52,499 bases of DNA from an uncultured Arachnia sp. (GCA_947493705.1 CANLSH010000024.1:1-52499), one strand, 5' to 3'. Numbered from the stretch's first letter, positions 33,257 through 42,266 are shown. Made by a program: numbers and translations. The notes: generated from the letters alone by a model not told the origin.

Positions 33257-35854
33257 TTAGTCAGTCACCTCCACCATGCCATGGGCGCCACGCTCCGCGT
33301 CGACCATGACGTGGCTGACCACCGGGTAATGCCCCGCCTCGGGGAATTCCAGCTCCACGAAACCGCCCTGGGCCACGTGCAGGCCCAGGACCTGAAAGCC
33401 GCCGCTCGTCCCACCGAACGCGTCCATGCCGTCCTTGAGTTGGTAGCCGCCCTCGAAGTACACCGTGTCGAACTGGCCGCCCACGATGTGGAAGGCACTC
33501 GGACGGTTGGGGCCCACATCGAGCACCCAGAACCGGATACGTTCGCCAACCCTGGCCTCAAACATCTCCTGGTCATACTGATTGGCGACGCCGTTGAAAA
33601 CCACCTTGTCCGGCTCCTCCGCCATGACGGCATCCGCATCCACTTCGGTGGCGTCCTCGGCGGAGGTGCCACCTTCACCCAGAAACACCTCTGACTGGAC
33701 CACGACGTACTCCCGATCCACCTCGGGAAGGTCCGGGGGGTCGATGATCACGGCACCGTGCATGCCAGCTGCAATGTGGGAACTCATGGGCGCCGTCGAA
33801 CAGTGGTACATCCAGATGCCGGCCCGCTCAGCGGTAAATCTGTACACCAGTGACTCACCGGGCGCGATCGTGCGCATCGGTTGATCCGGTGCCAGCGCGC
33901 CGGCGTGGAAGTCGATGGAGTGACCAATGCTGCCGTCGTTGATGAGCGTGATCTCGAACACATCGCCCACCCGCCCCCGCAACGTGGGCCCGACACTCTC
34001 GCCGTTGAAGGTCCACCGCTGCTGCCACAGGCCCGGTCCCACCTCAAGCGGCTCCTCGGTGACGCGCAGCTCCACCTCGTGAACGCGCTCATCCGAGGCC
34101 GGCGCGAGCACCGGATCCACTACGCCCGCAATGGGGGGCGCCTCGGACGGCGTCTCACCATGGTCAGCCGGCGAGGGCTCGATCGCCGGCTCCGGTGCGG
34201 TCTCGCCGCCGCCACGGACGGTGATGTCAAGGGTCATTCCCATCTGGCGGTGACCCACGACGGTGCACCAGCCCTCGATCGACGATTGCACCGGCCCCAG
34301 ATCCAGTTCGGCCCACTCCCCCGTCGCGAGACGAGAGGTGCGCTGATCACCCACGGCAAGATCGTGAAGTGTTGTGGTGTCCTGATTGACGAGGTCGATG
34401 ATGAGGCGGTCCCCCCGTTCCACCTCGATGCGGCTGGGAGTGAAAATCATGCCGTTGGCCACCACCTCGACGCGGACGGTCTCACCGGTCACCACGGTGT
34501 CCCCGGACCCCGACGGGGTGCTTGCCAGGCCCACGGCCCCCGGATCAATACCCACACCAACGCTGACGGCCAGCGCCAACGCTGCCACCCCTGCCATGAC
34601 ACCGGTACCGCTGAATGCCTTGGGACGCTCTGCTGAACCCGCCGGTTCACCGGCGGCGGCGCGACGCTTCTCACGCACTGCTGCGTGGATTCCGCCCACC
34701 ATCAACGGCAGGAAGGAGGCCATGGCAACCAGCACGAGGGTGGAGACCGTCACCTTCGCCCAACTGGGAATCGGCGCCAGCCACAGCAGCAACCCGCCAT
34801 TGATCACAATGAGGCGCGACGTGGCGAACCGGTCAAACCACGCGGCCCCGGCCCGCACCACCCGCGGTCCGCCACCCACCACCGAGGGCATGAGGTAGGA
34901 CAGCGCACCAGTGACGAGTTGCACGAGGAAACCCACCACCCACAGCGACGCCAGCATGGGGTAACCGCTTGCCACCTCGATGTCCGAGGAGATCAGCACA
35001 TGCACGGCGGTGGCGATCAGGGCAACAACAGCCCACACGCAGGCCGCGAGAATGGAGGCGGGGGCAAATTCCCGCGGAGGCTTCCGGCGCAGCGGCGCCA
35101 CCAGAGAGCGCCCCCACCACAGCAGGGCAAGTGCGTAGACGGCGATCCCGACGACGGCAAGGGGCCGCACCGCGAAGAGCGAACCCGCCACCACCACCGC
35201 GACTGCGCCCAGCAACACGGGCAACGCCTGCCGTGCGAGCTTCTCAGCACGATCATCCATGCGTGTACGCAGCACCGTCGGCCAGAACGTCACGAGGGTC
35301 CCCACCACGGTGAGGCCGATCCAGCCAAGCAGATTCGTCATGGTGTGGGCAACGAGAAGACTGGCGTGCCACCGGTCATCGAGGCCGAAAGCCAGGGCTG
35401 CCCCAAAACCGGCGCCCACAGGAAGGCAGCAGGCGGCGGCCACGTAATAGCGGATGCAGATCCGGAACCGTCCCGGCAGGGCACGGCGCAGGTCGGAGAC
35501 CAACTGCACCGCGTGCCACAGGACCGCCGTGGAGACGAGGATCGCACCGGTGAGTACCATCCACCACAGGGTGGTGGGCACGCCGACGAACACGAGCAGC
35601 GAGCCGATTCCAAGGAGGGCAAGACGCCATGTCGCCCGTCGCTGTCTGGCCTCGTCGTCCCGGGACCTCAGTAGCGCCGCCGTGAAGTGGGCGCTCCACA
35701 CCATGATGGCATGCGTCATGGCACCCAGCGCGACGAGATGCACCATGAGCCACGTGGCTTCAGGCACCCACTGGTGGATCACCGCGACCGCCACCGCCGC
35801 CACCAGCCACACCACCAGGGGGAAATCCCGTAGCGGACGGGCACCGCGTCTCAC
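33257..35854 (-). CDS. nirK: Membrane domain-cupredoxin-NirK fusion: copper-containing nitrite reductase
   Basis: The 865-residue protein is a three-part fusion. Residues 1-400 form about ten membrane helices resembling the adjacent NnrS-like protein, and a further helix lies at 415-435. Residues 455-547 are a blue-copper domain with H497, C530, H535 and M540. Residues 590-865 are a two-cupredoxin nitrite reductase. It has type-1 copper ligands H645, C685, H693 and M698, type-2 ligands H650, H684 and H848, and catalytic D648 and H789. It should reduce nitrite to NO outside the membrane, with the extra cupredoxin as built-in electron donor. Its start overlaps the upstream NnrS-like gene (ATGA). 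Confidence 0.88.
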   Translation of the reverse strand: MRRGARPLRDFPLVVWLVAAVAVAVIHQWVPEATWLMVHLVALGAMTHAIMVWSAHFTAALLRSRDDEARQRRATWRLALLGIGSLLVFVGVPTTLWWMVLTGAILVSTAVLWHAVQLVSDLRRALPGRFRICIRYYVAAACCLPVGAGFGAALAFGLDDRWHASLLVAHTMTNLLGWIGLTVVGTLVTFWPTVLRTRMDDRAEKLARQALPVLLGAVAVVVAGSLFAVRPLAVVGIAVYALALLWWGRSLVAPLRRKPPREFAPASILAACVWAVVALIATAVHVLISSDIEVASGYPMLASLWVVGFLVQLVTGALSYLMPSVVGGGPRVVRAGAAWFDRFATSRLIVINGGLLLWLAPIPSWAKVTVSTLVLVAMASFLPLMVGGIHAAVREKRRAAAGEPAGSAERPKAFSGTGVMAGVAALALAVSVGVGIDPGAVGLASTPSGSGDTVVTGETVRVEVVANGMIFTPSRIEVERGDRLIIDLVNQDTTTLHDLAVGDQRTSRLATGEWAELDLGPVQSSIEGWCTVVGHRQMGMTLDITVRGGGETAPEPAIEPSPADHGETPSEAPPIAGVVDPVLAPASDERVHEVELRVTEEPLEVGPGLWQQRWTFNGESVGPTLRGRVGDVFEITLINDGSIGHSIDFHAGALAPDQPMRTIAPGESLVYRFTAERAGIWMYHCSTAPMSSHIAAGMHGAVIIDPPDLPEVDREYVVVQSEVFLGEGGTSAEDATEVDADAVMAEEPDKVVFNGVANQYDQEMFEARVGERIRFWVLDVGPNRPSAFHIVGGQFDTVYFEGGYQLKDGMDAFGGTSGGFQVLGLHVAQGGFVELEFPEAGHYPVVSHVMVDAERGAHGMVEVTD

Positions 35855-36957
35855 GAGCGGACCGCAGAATGCGCTGCGACGCCGACGAACAACAGGATGG
35901 ATGCCACGTTCACTATGCCGCCAGTTCTCCAGAGAAGTTCAACATCAGCCAGGTCCCCCGCGATGCGGAGAGCGAGGCCGGCGTGCAGGGCCACCAGGGG
36001 CACCCACAACGCCCGTGTGTAGGGTAGCGGCCGCCCGATGACGGCCGGAAAGATGATGGGGGCATGCGCCATCACCATGGAAATCCCGAAGCCCAGGAAC
36101 GTGCCATGGATTGTCATGTCGTAGGCGCCACGGTTCACCGGCTGGCCGACGATCAACCAGACCATGCCCGCGACGGCGAGCCAGACGTTCCCGGCCAGCA
36201 GGGCCGCGGCGTTGTAGCGACGCAATCCGCTGGCGCGGATCATTCGGGCGCCCACGTCATCGCGCAGGAGCCACACGGCCACCAGCACCGCTCCCAGACC
36301 CAGCACTCGTAATCCGATGGCTGGCGAAAAGATACTGATCATGCCACCCACCGCCAGAACGCAGGCCATCACCATGAGCGTGGGTATGGCCCGTGCACCC
36401 ATCGTCAGCTGTGCCAGTTCGGCCCGTTCGGCTGCGATGGTGATGATGAGGAAAACGGCCAGCAGGGGGAGGATCGTTGCCACATCCAAGCGAATCCACA
36501 GTCCGGCGGCCAGCGCAGCGAAGAATGCGCCCAGAGCCTGGGCGGCCACCAGCGGCAGCGGGGCCCGCACCCACAACGCCACCAGAACGACGGTGAAAGC
36601 GATGGCACCGTCGAACAGCAACAGCTGACCGAGCAGCAGCGGTGCACCCCCCACAAGGGCCAGAGCTCCCGCCCCCAGCAGTGCCGGAGCGAGGTGGGCG
36701 AGCGGGTTTCGCAACGCCTGCGCTCGTTCAAGAGAAATGAGGGTGCCCAGGAATCCCAGCACCATCACGGGCCCGTGCAGGTCACCCACGCGCTCCGAGG
36801 CTACGGGAGCCCATACCCCCAGCCGCACCAACCCAGCGTTGAGTCCTGCCATGAGGGACACTCCCCCCAGAGTCAGGAGCAGAAACCGCCCGACAGGTGC
36901 TCGCGGCCGTCCCCCTTCGATTCGGGGTGTCGTACTACTCAGGGGCCGGGTGGTCAC
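35851..36957 (-). CDS. NnrS-like multi-pass membrane protein
   Basis: This 368-residue protein has about ten to twelve membrane helices and conserved-looking His residues in DLHGPVMVLGFLGTLISLERA, TIHGTFLGFGISMVMAHAPIIFP (broken by no charge) and VALHAGLALR. NnrS-type haem/copper membrane proteins accompany nitrite and NO reductases and relieve NO stress. The GTG start follows the DUF2249 stop by 1 bp and its end overlaps nirK, so the three genes form one operon. It may pair with, or be related to, the membrane part of the NirK fusion. Confidence 0.7.
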   Translation of the reverse strand: MTTRPLSSTTPRIEGGRPRAPVGRFLLLTLGGVSLMAGLNAGLVRLGVWAPVASERVGDLHGPVMVLGFLGTLISLERAQALRNPLAHLAPALLGAGALALVGGAPLLLGQLLLFDGAIAFTVVLVALWVRAPLPLVAAQALGAFFAALAAGLWIRLDVATILPLLAVFLIITIAAERAELAQLTMGARAIPTLMVMACVLAVGGMISIFSPAIGLRVLGLGAVLVAVWLLRDDVGARMIRASGLRRYNAAALLAGNVWLAVAGMVWLIVGQPVNRGAYDMTIHGTFLGFGISMVMAHAPIIFPAVIGRPLPYTRALWVPLVALHAGLALRIAGDLADVELLWRTGGIVNVASILLFVGVAAHSAVRS

Positions 36958-36958
36958 G

Positions 36959-37243
36959 TCAGATGCGTGTCAGCTTCAACTTCCACGCCTGCGGGCCGCG
37001 TTCCACATAATCGACGGAGATGCTGTCCCCGTGGCGCTGCTCAACCTGGGCGAGCAGTGGGAGCGGATCGTGGGGCGCCACGAGAATGAAGGCAGCGCCG
37101 GCCGTCAAGGAGTCCACCACGCCATGAATGGCAGCGTGCCGCACCGCGTGGGGGATCTGACGCGCATCGAGTTCCGGCAGGGCGTCGTGGGAGGCGCCGC
37201 AACCGCAGGACGTCGTCTTCTCGGTGATGTTGAGCTCAGTCAT
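36959..37243 (-). CDS. DUF2249-domain protein
   Basis: The 94-residue protein has the DUF2249 pattern: LDARQIPHAVRHAAIHGVVDSL, then AAFILVAPHDPLPLLAQVEQRH and a C-terminal RGPQAWKLKLTR. An N-terminal CGCG (TTSCGCGASH) could bind metal. DUF2249 proteins recur beside denitrification and NO-detoxification genes, with function unproven; the fold suggests a TusA-like small carrier. It is the first gene of the nirK operon. Confidence 0.82.
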   Translation of the reverse strand: MTELNITEKTTSCGCGASHDALPELDARQIPHAVRHAAIHGVVDSLTAGAAFILVAPHDPLPLLAQVEQRHGDSISVDYVERGPQAWKLKLTRI

Positions 37244-37282
37244 GGCGACGACGTTACTACAAGGGGCTATGGATAAATGAGC

Positions 37283-37295
37283 TAGAATGTGACAG
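37283..37295 (+). promoter_or_regulatory. Leaderless promoter of the divergent Fe-S-type regulator gene
   Basis: TAGAAT (37283-37288) lies 7 nt before GTG 37296 and 10 nt before ATG 37299, with no ribosome binding site. The 52-bp divergent gap must also contain the nirK-operon promoter, so the regulator probably acts here. Confidence 0.5.
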
Positions 37296-38009
37296 GTGAT
37301 GCACGCCAACGGTCCAGGCCCACTGACCACGCCGCCCACCCTGTCGGCGGCGCGCCGACGAGTGCTGCAGGGCATTCTGGAACTGGGCGGTAGAGACATC
37401 ACCATCAGCCAGGCATCAGAGCACCTCGGCGGCCATCCCAATTCCGCCCGTCAGCATCTGGATGCACTTGTCTCCCAACGGCTGCTCACCGCTGGTGACG
37501 TCGAGTCCGGAAGGCCCGGTCGCCGCCCTCGCGGATACTCGATCACCGCGTTGGGGCGCCAGGGCCTGGGTGCAGGACGCGTGGACGAGACACGCGAACT
37601 CGCAGATGTGTTCGCCTCCTACCTGGTCAGAACAGGTAGTGGCGTGCAGGAGGCACGAGAGATCGGACAGGCCTGGGGCGACAGGCGCGCGGACGAGTTG
37701 ACGAAGGAACAGGCAGAGCGTCCACTCGACGCTGTGATCGAAGTGCTGGACATCCTCGGATTTGATCCGGAAACCATTCACACCGAAGACGGTGATGCCG
37801 TCATTCTGAGGACGTGCCCACTTCTGGAGATGGCTGAACGCTCCACGGAGTTCACCTGCAACATCCACCAAGGACTGATCGACGGCGTCCTTCGCCGCAT
37901 CGGCGCTCGGGAAGGAGTCGAATTGCTCCCCTTCTCTGAGCCGAACGGTTGTCGCATGCACTTCACACGCGAATCGAGCGGAGCAAGCGACGCCCGGCGC
38001 ATCGCCTGA
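37296..38009 (+). CDS. HTH regulator with SufR-like cysteine motif, divergent from the nirK operon
   Basis: This protein of about 236 residues has an N-terminal winged HTH (SAARRRVLQGILELGGRDI, then QASEHLGGHPNSARQHLDAL) and wing RRPRGYSITALG. The C-terminal domain has C173 (RTCPLLEMA), C187 with H190 (FTCNIHQG) and C218 (NGCRMHF). The spacing resembles SufR-type regulators that bind an Fe-S cluster and respond to NO, oxygen or iron status. Given its divergent position I infer control of DUF2249-nnrS-nirK, likely as an NO-sensitive repressor. Start: GTG 37296 or the adjacent ATG 37299. Confidence 0.75.
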   Translation: MMHANGPGPLTTPPTLSAARRRVLQGILELGGRDITISQASEHLGGHPNSARQHLDALVSQRLLTAGDVESGRPGRRPRGYSITALGRQGLGAGRVDETRELADVFASYLVRTGSGVQEAREIGQAWGDRRADELTKEQAERPLDAVIEVLDILGFDPETIHTEDGDAVILRTCPLLEMAERSTEFTCNIHQGLIDGVLRRIGAREGVELLPFSEPNGCRMHFTRESSGASDARRIA

Positions 38010-38089
38010 CCACGCACCCTTCACAAAAGGAACCGTCTCCACGTGAATAGGGCTAGGCTGACGGAAACCCCAGAGGTCCAACGGGAGCA

Positions 38090-38188
38090 ATGATGCGTCC
38101 TACTTTCGTCAGAATCATTACCCACCACGAGGTGGATCTGATCGTCAACGGCCAGTTCTGCGCATCTTGCCCCCCACCACTGAACTGA
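38090..38188 (+). CDS. Possible 32-residue upstream ORF before the DUF1537 kinase gene
   Basis: The ORF starts with ATG-ATG, with GGGAG 4 nt upstream, and encodes MMRPTFVRIITHHEVDLI followed by VNGQFCASCPPPLN. A TAGGCT hexamer at 38054-38059 could be its -10. It ends 17 bp before the kinase GTG. The short length, its position and a C-terminal CASC suggest a leader peptide, but no attenuator was recognised. It may equally be chance. Confidence 0.3.
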   Translation: MMRPTFVRIITHHEVDLIVNGQFCASCPPPLN

Positions 38189-38205
38189 CGAAGGAGTACA
38201 CAGAC

Positions 38206-39645
38206 GTGGCAACCACCCGAGCGTCCAAGCAGGAACTTCTACGAGGTCGCGCCGCGGCCAGCCTTGTGACCGCCCAGGCGGTGAGTGAAGCTCGCGGCAC
38301 CACTGCCCATCGACTCGTGGTGTTGGATGATGACCCCACCGGCACCCAGTCCGTCGGCGATCTTCCAGTCCTCATGGAATGGAGCGAAGCCGATCTCCAC
38401 TGGGCGCTGGGCACCGGCGCCCCCGCGGTCTACGTCATGACCAACACCCGCAGTCTCGCGCCTGAGACCGCCGCCGCGCGCAACCGTGAAGTGGCCACCA
38501 ATGCCCTGCGGGCTGCGGCGCAGCTCGGCGTCGAGATTGATTTCGTCTCCCGCTCTGATTCCACGCTGCGGGGGCACTATCCGCTGGAACCCGACGTGCT
38601 GCGCGAAGCACTCTCAGAACATGGCATAGACGTCGATGGCGTCATCATCGTGCCAGCCTTCGGCGATGCCGGACGCATCACCGTCAATGGCATCCACTAC
38701 GCAGGCTCGGAGGCAGATGGCTTCGTCCCCGTGGGAGAGACCGAATTCGCGCGGGACGCATCGTTCGGGTACAACGCTTCCGACCTCCGCGAGTGGGTGG
38801 AGGAAAAGTCGGAGGGGCGCCACCGTTCATCCGATGTGGCCATGATTTCCCTCGACGATCTCCGAAGTGATCCCGAAGCTGTCTCGTCGGTGTTGGAAGG
38901 CCTCACCAATGCTGCGCCGGTGGTGGTGGACATCGTTGAGGAAAGCGATCTGCGGGAGCTCTCCCTGGCAATCCTGAAAGCGGAGCGGGCTGGGAAGCGC
39001 TTCATCCATCGCGTCGGTCCCCCCTTCGTTCGTGCCCTGATCGGCCAGGATCTCCTCAGTCCGCTGAGCGCCGAAGAGGTGGATCAGATTCGCTCTGGCG
39101 GCGAGGGTGAGAATGCACACGCAGGAATCATCGTCGTGGGATCACACGTGGAGATGACAACGCGACAACTCAATGTTCTGCGTGATCGGCGGCAGCCCAC
39201 CGAATTGGAAATCGAAGTACCAACGGTTCTCGGCTCCGAACGCAACCAGCATCTCTCGGAGCTCATCGCCCGAGCAGTGGATGCATTGGGCAGCGGCAAT
39301 GTCGTGATCCGGACATCCCGCACTCTGGTGACCGGTGACGATCCGGATGCATCCTTGCACATTGCCCGCACCGTCTCGGACGCCGTCGTTGAAGTGGTCC
39401 AGAGAATCCTCGAATCATCCCCTCCGCGCTTCGTGGTGGCCAAGGGCGGAATCACGTCCTCCGATGTGGCGAGCCGAGGTCTGGGTATCACCCGGGCGAT
39501 CGTTCGTGGACCGATGCTGCCCGGCATCGTGTCGCTGTGGGAGCCCAGTGTCGGGCCCGCACGGGGCATTCCCTACATCGTCTTTGCCGGCAACGTCGGG
39601 GACGATCAGGCTCTCGCCGATGTCGTCGACAAGCTCGCTCAGTAA
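38206..39645 (+). CDS. Four-carbon acid sugar kinase (DUF1537, OtnK/DtnK family)
   Basis: This 479-residue kinase has the N-terminal substrate domain (VVLDDDPTGTQSVGDLPVL, then NTRSLAP, FVSRSDSTLRGHYPLEPD) and the C-terminal nucleotide domain (AKGGITSSDVASRGLGI, FAGNVGDDQALADVV). Family members phosphorylate 3-oxo-tetronates such as oxo-threonate or oxo-erythronate, formed by an adjacent dehydrogenase. GTG 38206 is chosen because AAGGAG lies 10 nt upstream; the in-frame ATG at 38167 lacks a ribosome binding site. It opens a three-gene sugar-acid operon. Confidence 0.88.
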   Translation: MATTRASKQELLRGRAAASLVTAQAVSEARGTTAHRLVVLDDDPTGTQSVGDLPVLMEWSEADLHWALGTGAPAVYVMTNTRSLAPETAAARNREVATNALRAAAQLGVEIDFVSRSDSTLRGHYPLEPDVLREALSEHGIDVDGVIIVPAFGDAGRITVNGIHYAGSEADGFVPVGETEFARDASFGYNASDLREWVEEKSEGRHRSSDVAMISLDDLRSDPEAVSSVLEGLTNAAPVVVDIVEESDLRELSLAILKAERAGKRFIHRVGPPFVRALIGQDLLSPLSAEEVDQIRSGGEGENAHAGIIVVGSHVEMTTRQLNVLRDRRQPTELEIEVPTVLGSERNQHLSELIARAVDALGSGNVVIRTSRTLVTGDDPDASLHIARTVSDAVVEVVQRILESSPPRFVVAKGGITSSDVASRGLGITRAIVRGPMLPGIVSLWEPSVGPARGIPYIVFAGNVGDDQALADVVDKLAQ

Positions 39646-39708
39646 TTCTCTTTCACACTGGTTTCCTGCTGGTCACTCTCAGTGACCGGCCACATTCAAG
39701 GAGGAATT

Positions 39709-40584
39709 GTGTCCACCACCATCGCCGTACTCGGACTCGGAGCCATGGGACTTCCCATGGCATCCCGACTGGCTGACGTCTTCACTGTCAGAGGTTTCGA
39801 CATCACCGCCGAGCGAACTGAACTCGCAACCGCGGCGGGCGTCACGCCTGCGGTCTCCGCTCGAGAAGCAGCAACCGGAGCGCAGGTTGTCCTGCTGGCG
39901 GTCCGCAACGGCGCCCAATTGGAGGACGCTCTCTATGGCGACGATGGCGTTGTAGAAGTCCTCGAATCCGGTGCCGTGATCCTGCTCACCTCCACCGTGG
40001 GCATTGATACCGTCCGGGAGGTGGCCGACCGACTCGAGGGGCAGGGGCTTCACCTCGTCGATGCTCCCATTTCAGGTGGCCCCACCCGTGCCGGGACTGG
40101 CGATCTCCTGATTGTGGTGGGCGCTTCCGACGATGCCTATGCCGCGGCTCTTCCTGTGCTTGAGCACCTGTCCTCGACGCTTGAGCGCATGGGGTCACGC
40201 GCGGGTGATGGCCAGGCAATGAAGACGGTCAACCAACTGTTGTGTGGTGTCCACATCGCTGCCGGGGCTGAAGCCATGGCACTGGCCGGTGCTCTCGGCC
40301 TTGATCAGGAGGTGGCACTCCGCACCCTCGGGGCCGGCGCAGCGGCATCATTCATGCTGAATGACCGAGGTCCACGCATGCTCCAGTCCGACGCAGAGGT
40401 ACGGAGCCGTCTGGACATCTTCGTCAAGGACATGGGCATCGTCGGTGATGCCGCGCGCGCCGTCGGCCTTGCCACACCGGTGGCTGTGGCTGCCGAACAG
40501 CTCTACCTGATCGGCAAGGCCCGTGGACTGGGCGCCTCCGATGATTCATCGGTCATCAAGGTCATCTCATCGACGGAGGAGTGA
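39709..40584 (+). CDS. NAD(P)-dependent 3-hydroxyisobutyrate dehydrogenase-family oxidoreductase (LtnD-like)
   Basis: The 291-residue protein has the Rossmann loop VLGLGAMGLPMASRL, the substrate-binding DAPISGGPTRAGTGDL and the catalytic Lys in GDGQAMKTVNQLLCG. With the kinase it fits L-threonate/D-erythronate oxidation to 3-oxo-tetronate. GTG 39709 is preceded by AAGGAGG. The gntP-like gene starts 4 bp after its stop. Confidence 0.86.
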   Translation: MSTTIAVLGLGAMGLPMASRLADVFTVRGFDITAERTELATAAGVTPAVSAREAATGAQVVLLAVRNGAQLEDALYGDDGVVEVLESGAVILLTSTVGIDTVREVADRLEGQGLHLVDAPISGGPTRAGTGDLLIVVGASDDAYAAALPVLEHLSSTLERMGSRAGDGQAMKTVNQLLCGVHIAAGAEAMALAGALGLDQEVALRTLGAGAAASFMLNDRGPRMLQSDAEVRSRLDIFVKDMGIVGDAARAVGLATPVAVAAEQLYLIGKARGLGASDDSSVIKVISSTEE

Positions 40585-40588
40585 TCAC

Positions 40589-41992
40589 ATGGGTACCATC
40601 GCACTGCTACTGATAGCCGTGGCGGCTGTTGCCGTCCTGCTGGTGCTGGTCATCAAATTCGAGCTCCCCGCCTTCGTTTCCCTGTTGCTCGTTTCCATGG
40701 GGACGGCTCTGGCAACCGGGATCCCCCTCATCGATGTGGTTCCCATCATGGTCGCCGGCATGGGCAAAGTTCTGGGATCGGTGGCCATCGTCGTCGGTCT
40801 GGGCTCCATGTTGGGGCGGCTCATCGAGGTTTCAGGGGCGGCTGACAATCTGGCCCACAGGTTCACTGCCATCCTGGGTCCCAAGCGAGTGATTCTTGCA
40901 CTCACCGCCGCCGCGTTCATCCTGGGCATTCCAGTCTTTTTCGACGTGGCGTTCATCATTCTTGCGCCGATCATCTTTGCATTCGCCAAGATCGCGGGCC
41001 TTCATCCGATGAAGGTGGCCCTTCCTGTCGCCGTCATTCTCCTCACTGTCCACGTGGCCGTGCCTCCGCATCCCGGTCCCGTCGCGGCCGCCGGCCTGAC
41101 CGGAGCTGACGTCGGACTCATGACGATCTTCGGACTGCTGATCTCGGCAGTTGTGGGAGTCGTCGGCTACTACGCCGCGAAGATTTTCAAGGTCGACCGG
41201 ATTGAACTCGGGCCCTCCCCTGCCTCGGAGACCCTGGAGGCCGCGACAGTCGTCGCTGACAATACTGCGCCTCCTTCTGGGAGCAGCCCTGCAACAACCG
41301 GTACGCGGGTGCTCACCAACGTACCGAGCGCTCTCACCGTCATCGGCCTCATCCTGCTGCCCATCGTCATGATCATGATCGGCTCCACCATGATCACCGT
41401 CCTGCCGGAGGACAGCAATGCCATACCCTTCTTCTCATTCATCGGAGCTCCCACCACATCGTTGTTGGTGGGTGTGCTCGTCGCCTATCTGGTGATCGGA
41501 CGCAAGGCTGGATGGGACCGGAAGAAAACCAGTTCAGTCACCAACTCGGCTCTGCCCATGGTCGCCATCATCATCTTCGTCACCGGGGCCGGTGGTGTGT
41601 TCGGCAACGTGCTCGTCGAGTCCGGCATCGGAGACGCGCTGTCAGAGAGCCTGACGGCCCTTGGGCTCCCGGTGATCGTAGCCGGGTTCGTGATTACCTC
41701 AGCACTGCGCGCCGCCCAGGGATCGGCTACCGTGGCGATCCTCACCACCGCAGGGCTGCTGAGCGAGGCCATTGCAACGGGGGGCTACAGTCCCGTAGAA
41801 GTTGCACTGATCACACTTGCCATCGGGTTCGGCGGCCTCGGTCTGTCCCACATCAACGATTCGGGGTTCTGGATCGTCACCAAGTATCTGGGGCTCTCCG
41901 TTGGTGACGGGCTCAAGACGTGGACCGTCCTGACCACCATCTGCGGCGTTGCCGGATTCCTGCTGACGTGGCTGATCTTCCTCATTCTCTGA
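40589..41992 (+). CDS. GntP-family sugar-acid permease
   Basis: This 467-residue protein has about 12-14 helices. GntP landmarks are GIPVFFDVAFIILAPI, HVAVPPHPGPVAAAGLTGAD, FVTGAGGVFGNVLVESGIG and GLSHINDSGFWIVTKYLGLS. It imports gluconate-like acids; beside the DUF1537 kinase the substrate is likely a four-carbon sugar acid. GGAGGA lies about 10 nt before ATG 40589. Confidence 0.9.
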   Translation: MGTIALLLIAVAAVAVLLVLVIKFELPAFVSLLLVSMGTALATGIPLIDVVPIMVAGMGKVLGSVAIVVGLGSMLGRLIEVSGAADNLAHRFTAILGPKRVILALTAAAFILGIPVFFDVAFIILAPIIFAFAKIAGLHPMKVALPVAVILLTVHVAVPPHPGPVAAAGLTGADVGLMTIFGLLISAVVGVVGYYAAKIFKVDRIELGPSPASETLEAATVVADNTAPPSGSSPATTGTRVLTNVPSALTVIGLILLPIVMIMIGSTMITVLPEDSNAIPFFSFIGAPTTSLLVGVLVAYLVIGRKAGWDRKKTSSVTNSALPMVAIIIFVTGAGGVFGNVLVESGIGDALSESLTALGLPVIVAGFVITSALRAAQGSATVAILTTAGLLSEAIATGGYSPVEVALITLAIGFGGLGLSHINDSGFWIVTKYLGLSVGDGLKTWTVLTTICGVAGFLLTWLIFLIL

Positions 41993-42010
41993 CCGGCAGA
42001 GTCACCACAC

Positions 42011-42034
42011 GCGGCTGGGCGGGGCCTCAGCCGC
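42011..42034. terminator. Hairpin between the converging gntP-like and moaD genes
   Basis: GCGGCTG and CAGCCGC form a 7-bp stem with a 10-nt loop. The right arm overlaps the last moaD codons. Confidence 0.4.
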
Positions 42035-42266
42035 CAGCGAAGGGGGGAAGTACGTCAATCACGGCCGCGTCCCCGATGGACTCAGAAGAGTCAGTGACTG
42101 CGCGCCCATCCACCAGTACGGAGCAGCGTTGCATCACGGTCGCGAACTGCTCACCGTGGCGCTCTGTGAGAATCTGCACCAGTTCCCCCAGCGTTGCGGA
42201 GGACACATCCTCCGTGGCGGTGCCGGCCGCGTCAGCGGCAGCGGCGAAGAGACGAACCTGTGTCAT
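42027..42266 (-). CDS. moaD: Molybdopterin synthase sulfur carrier subunit MoaD
   Basis: The 79-residue ubiquitin-fold protein starts with VRLFAAAADAAG, has CSVLVDGRAV in the middle and ends in PPFAGG. The terminal double Gly is adenylated and thiocarboxylated by the MoeB-like protein of the same operon. The ATG overlaps the mobA stop (ATGA). Confidence 0.93.
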   Translation of the reverse strand: MTQVRLFAAAADAAGTATEDVSSATLGELVQILTERHGEQFATVMQRCSVLVDGRAVTDSSESIGDAAVIDVLPPFAGG

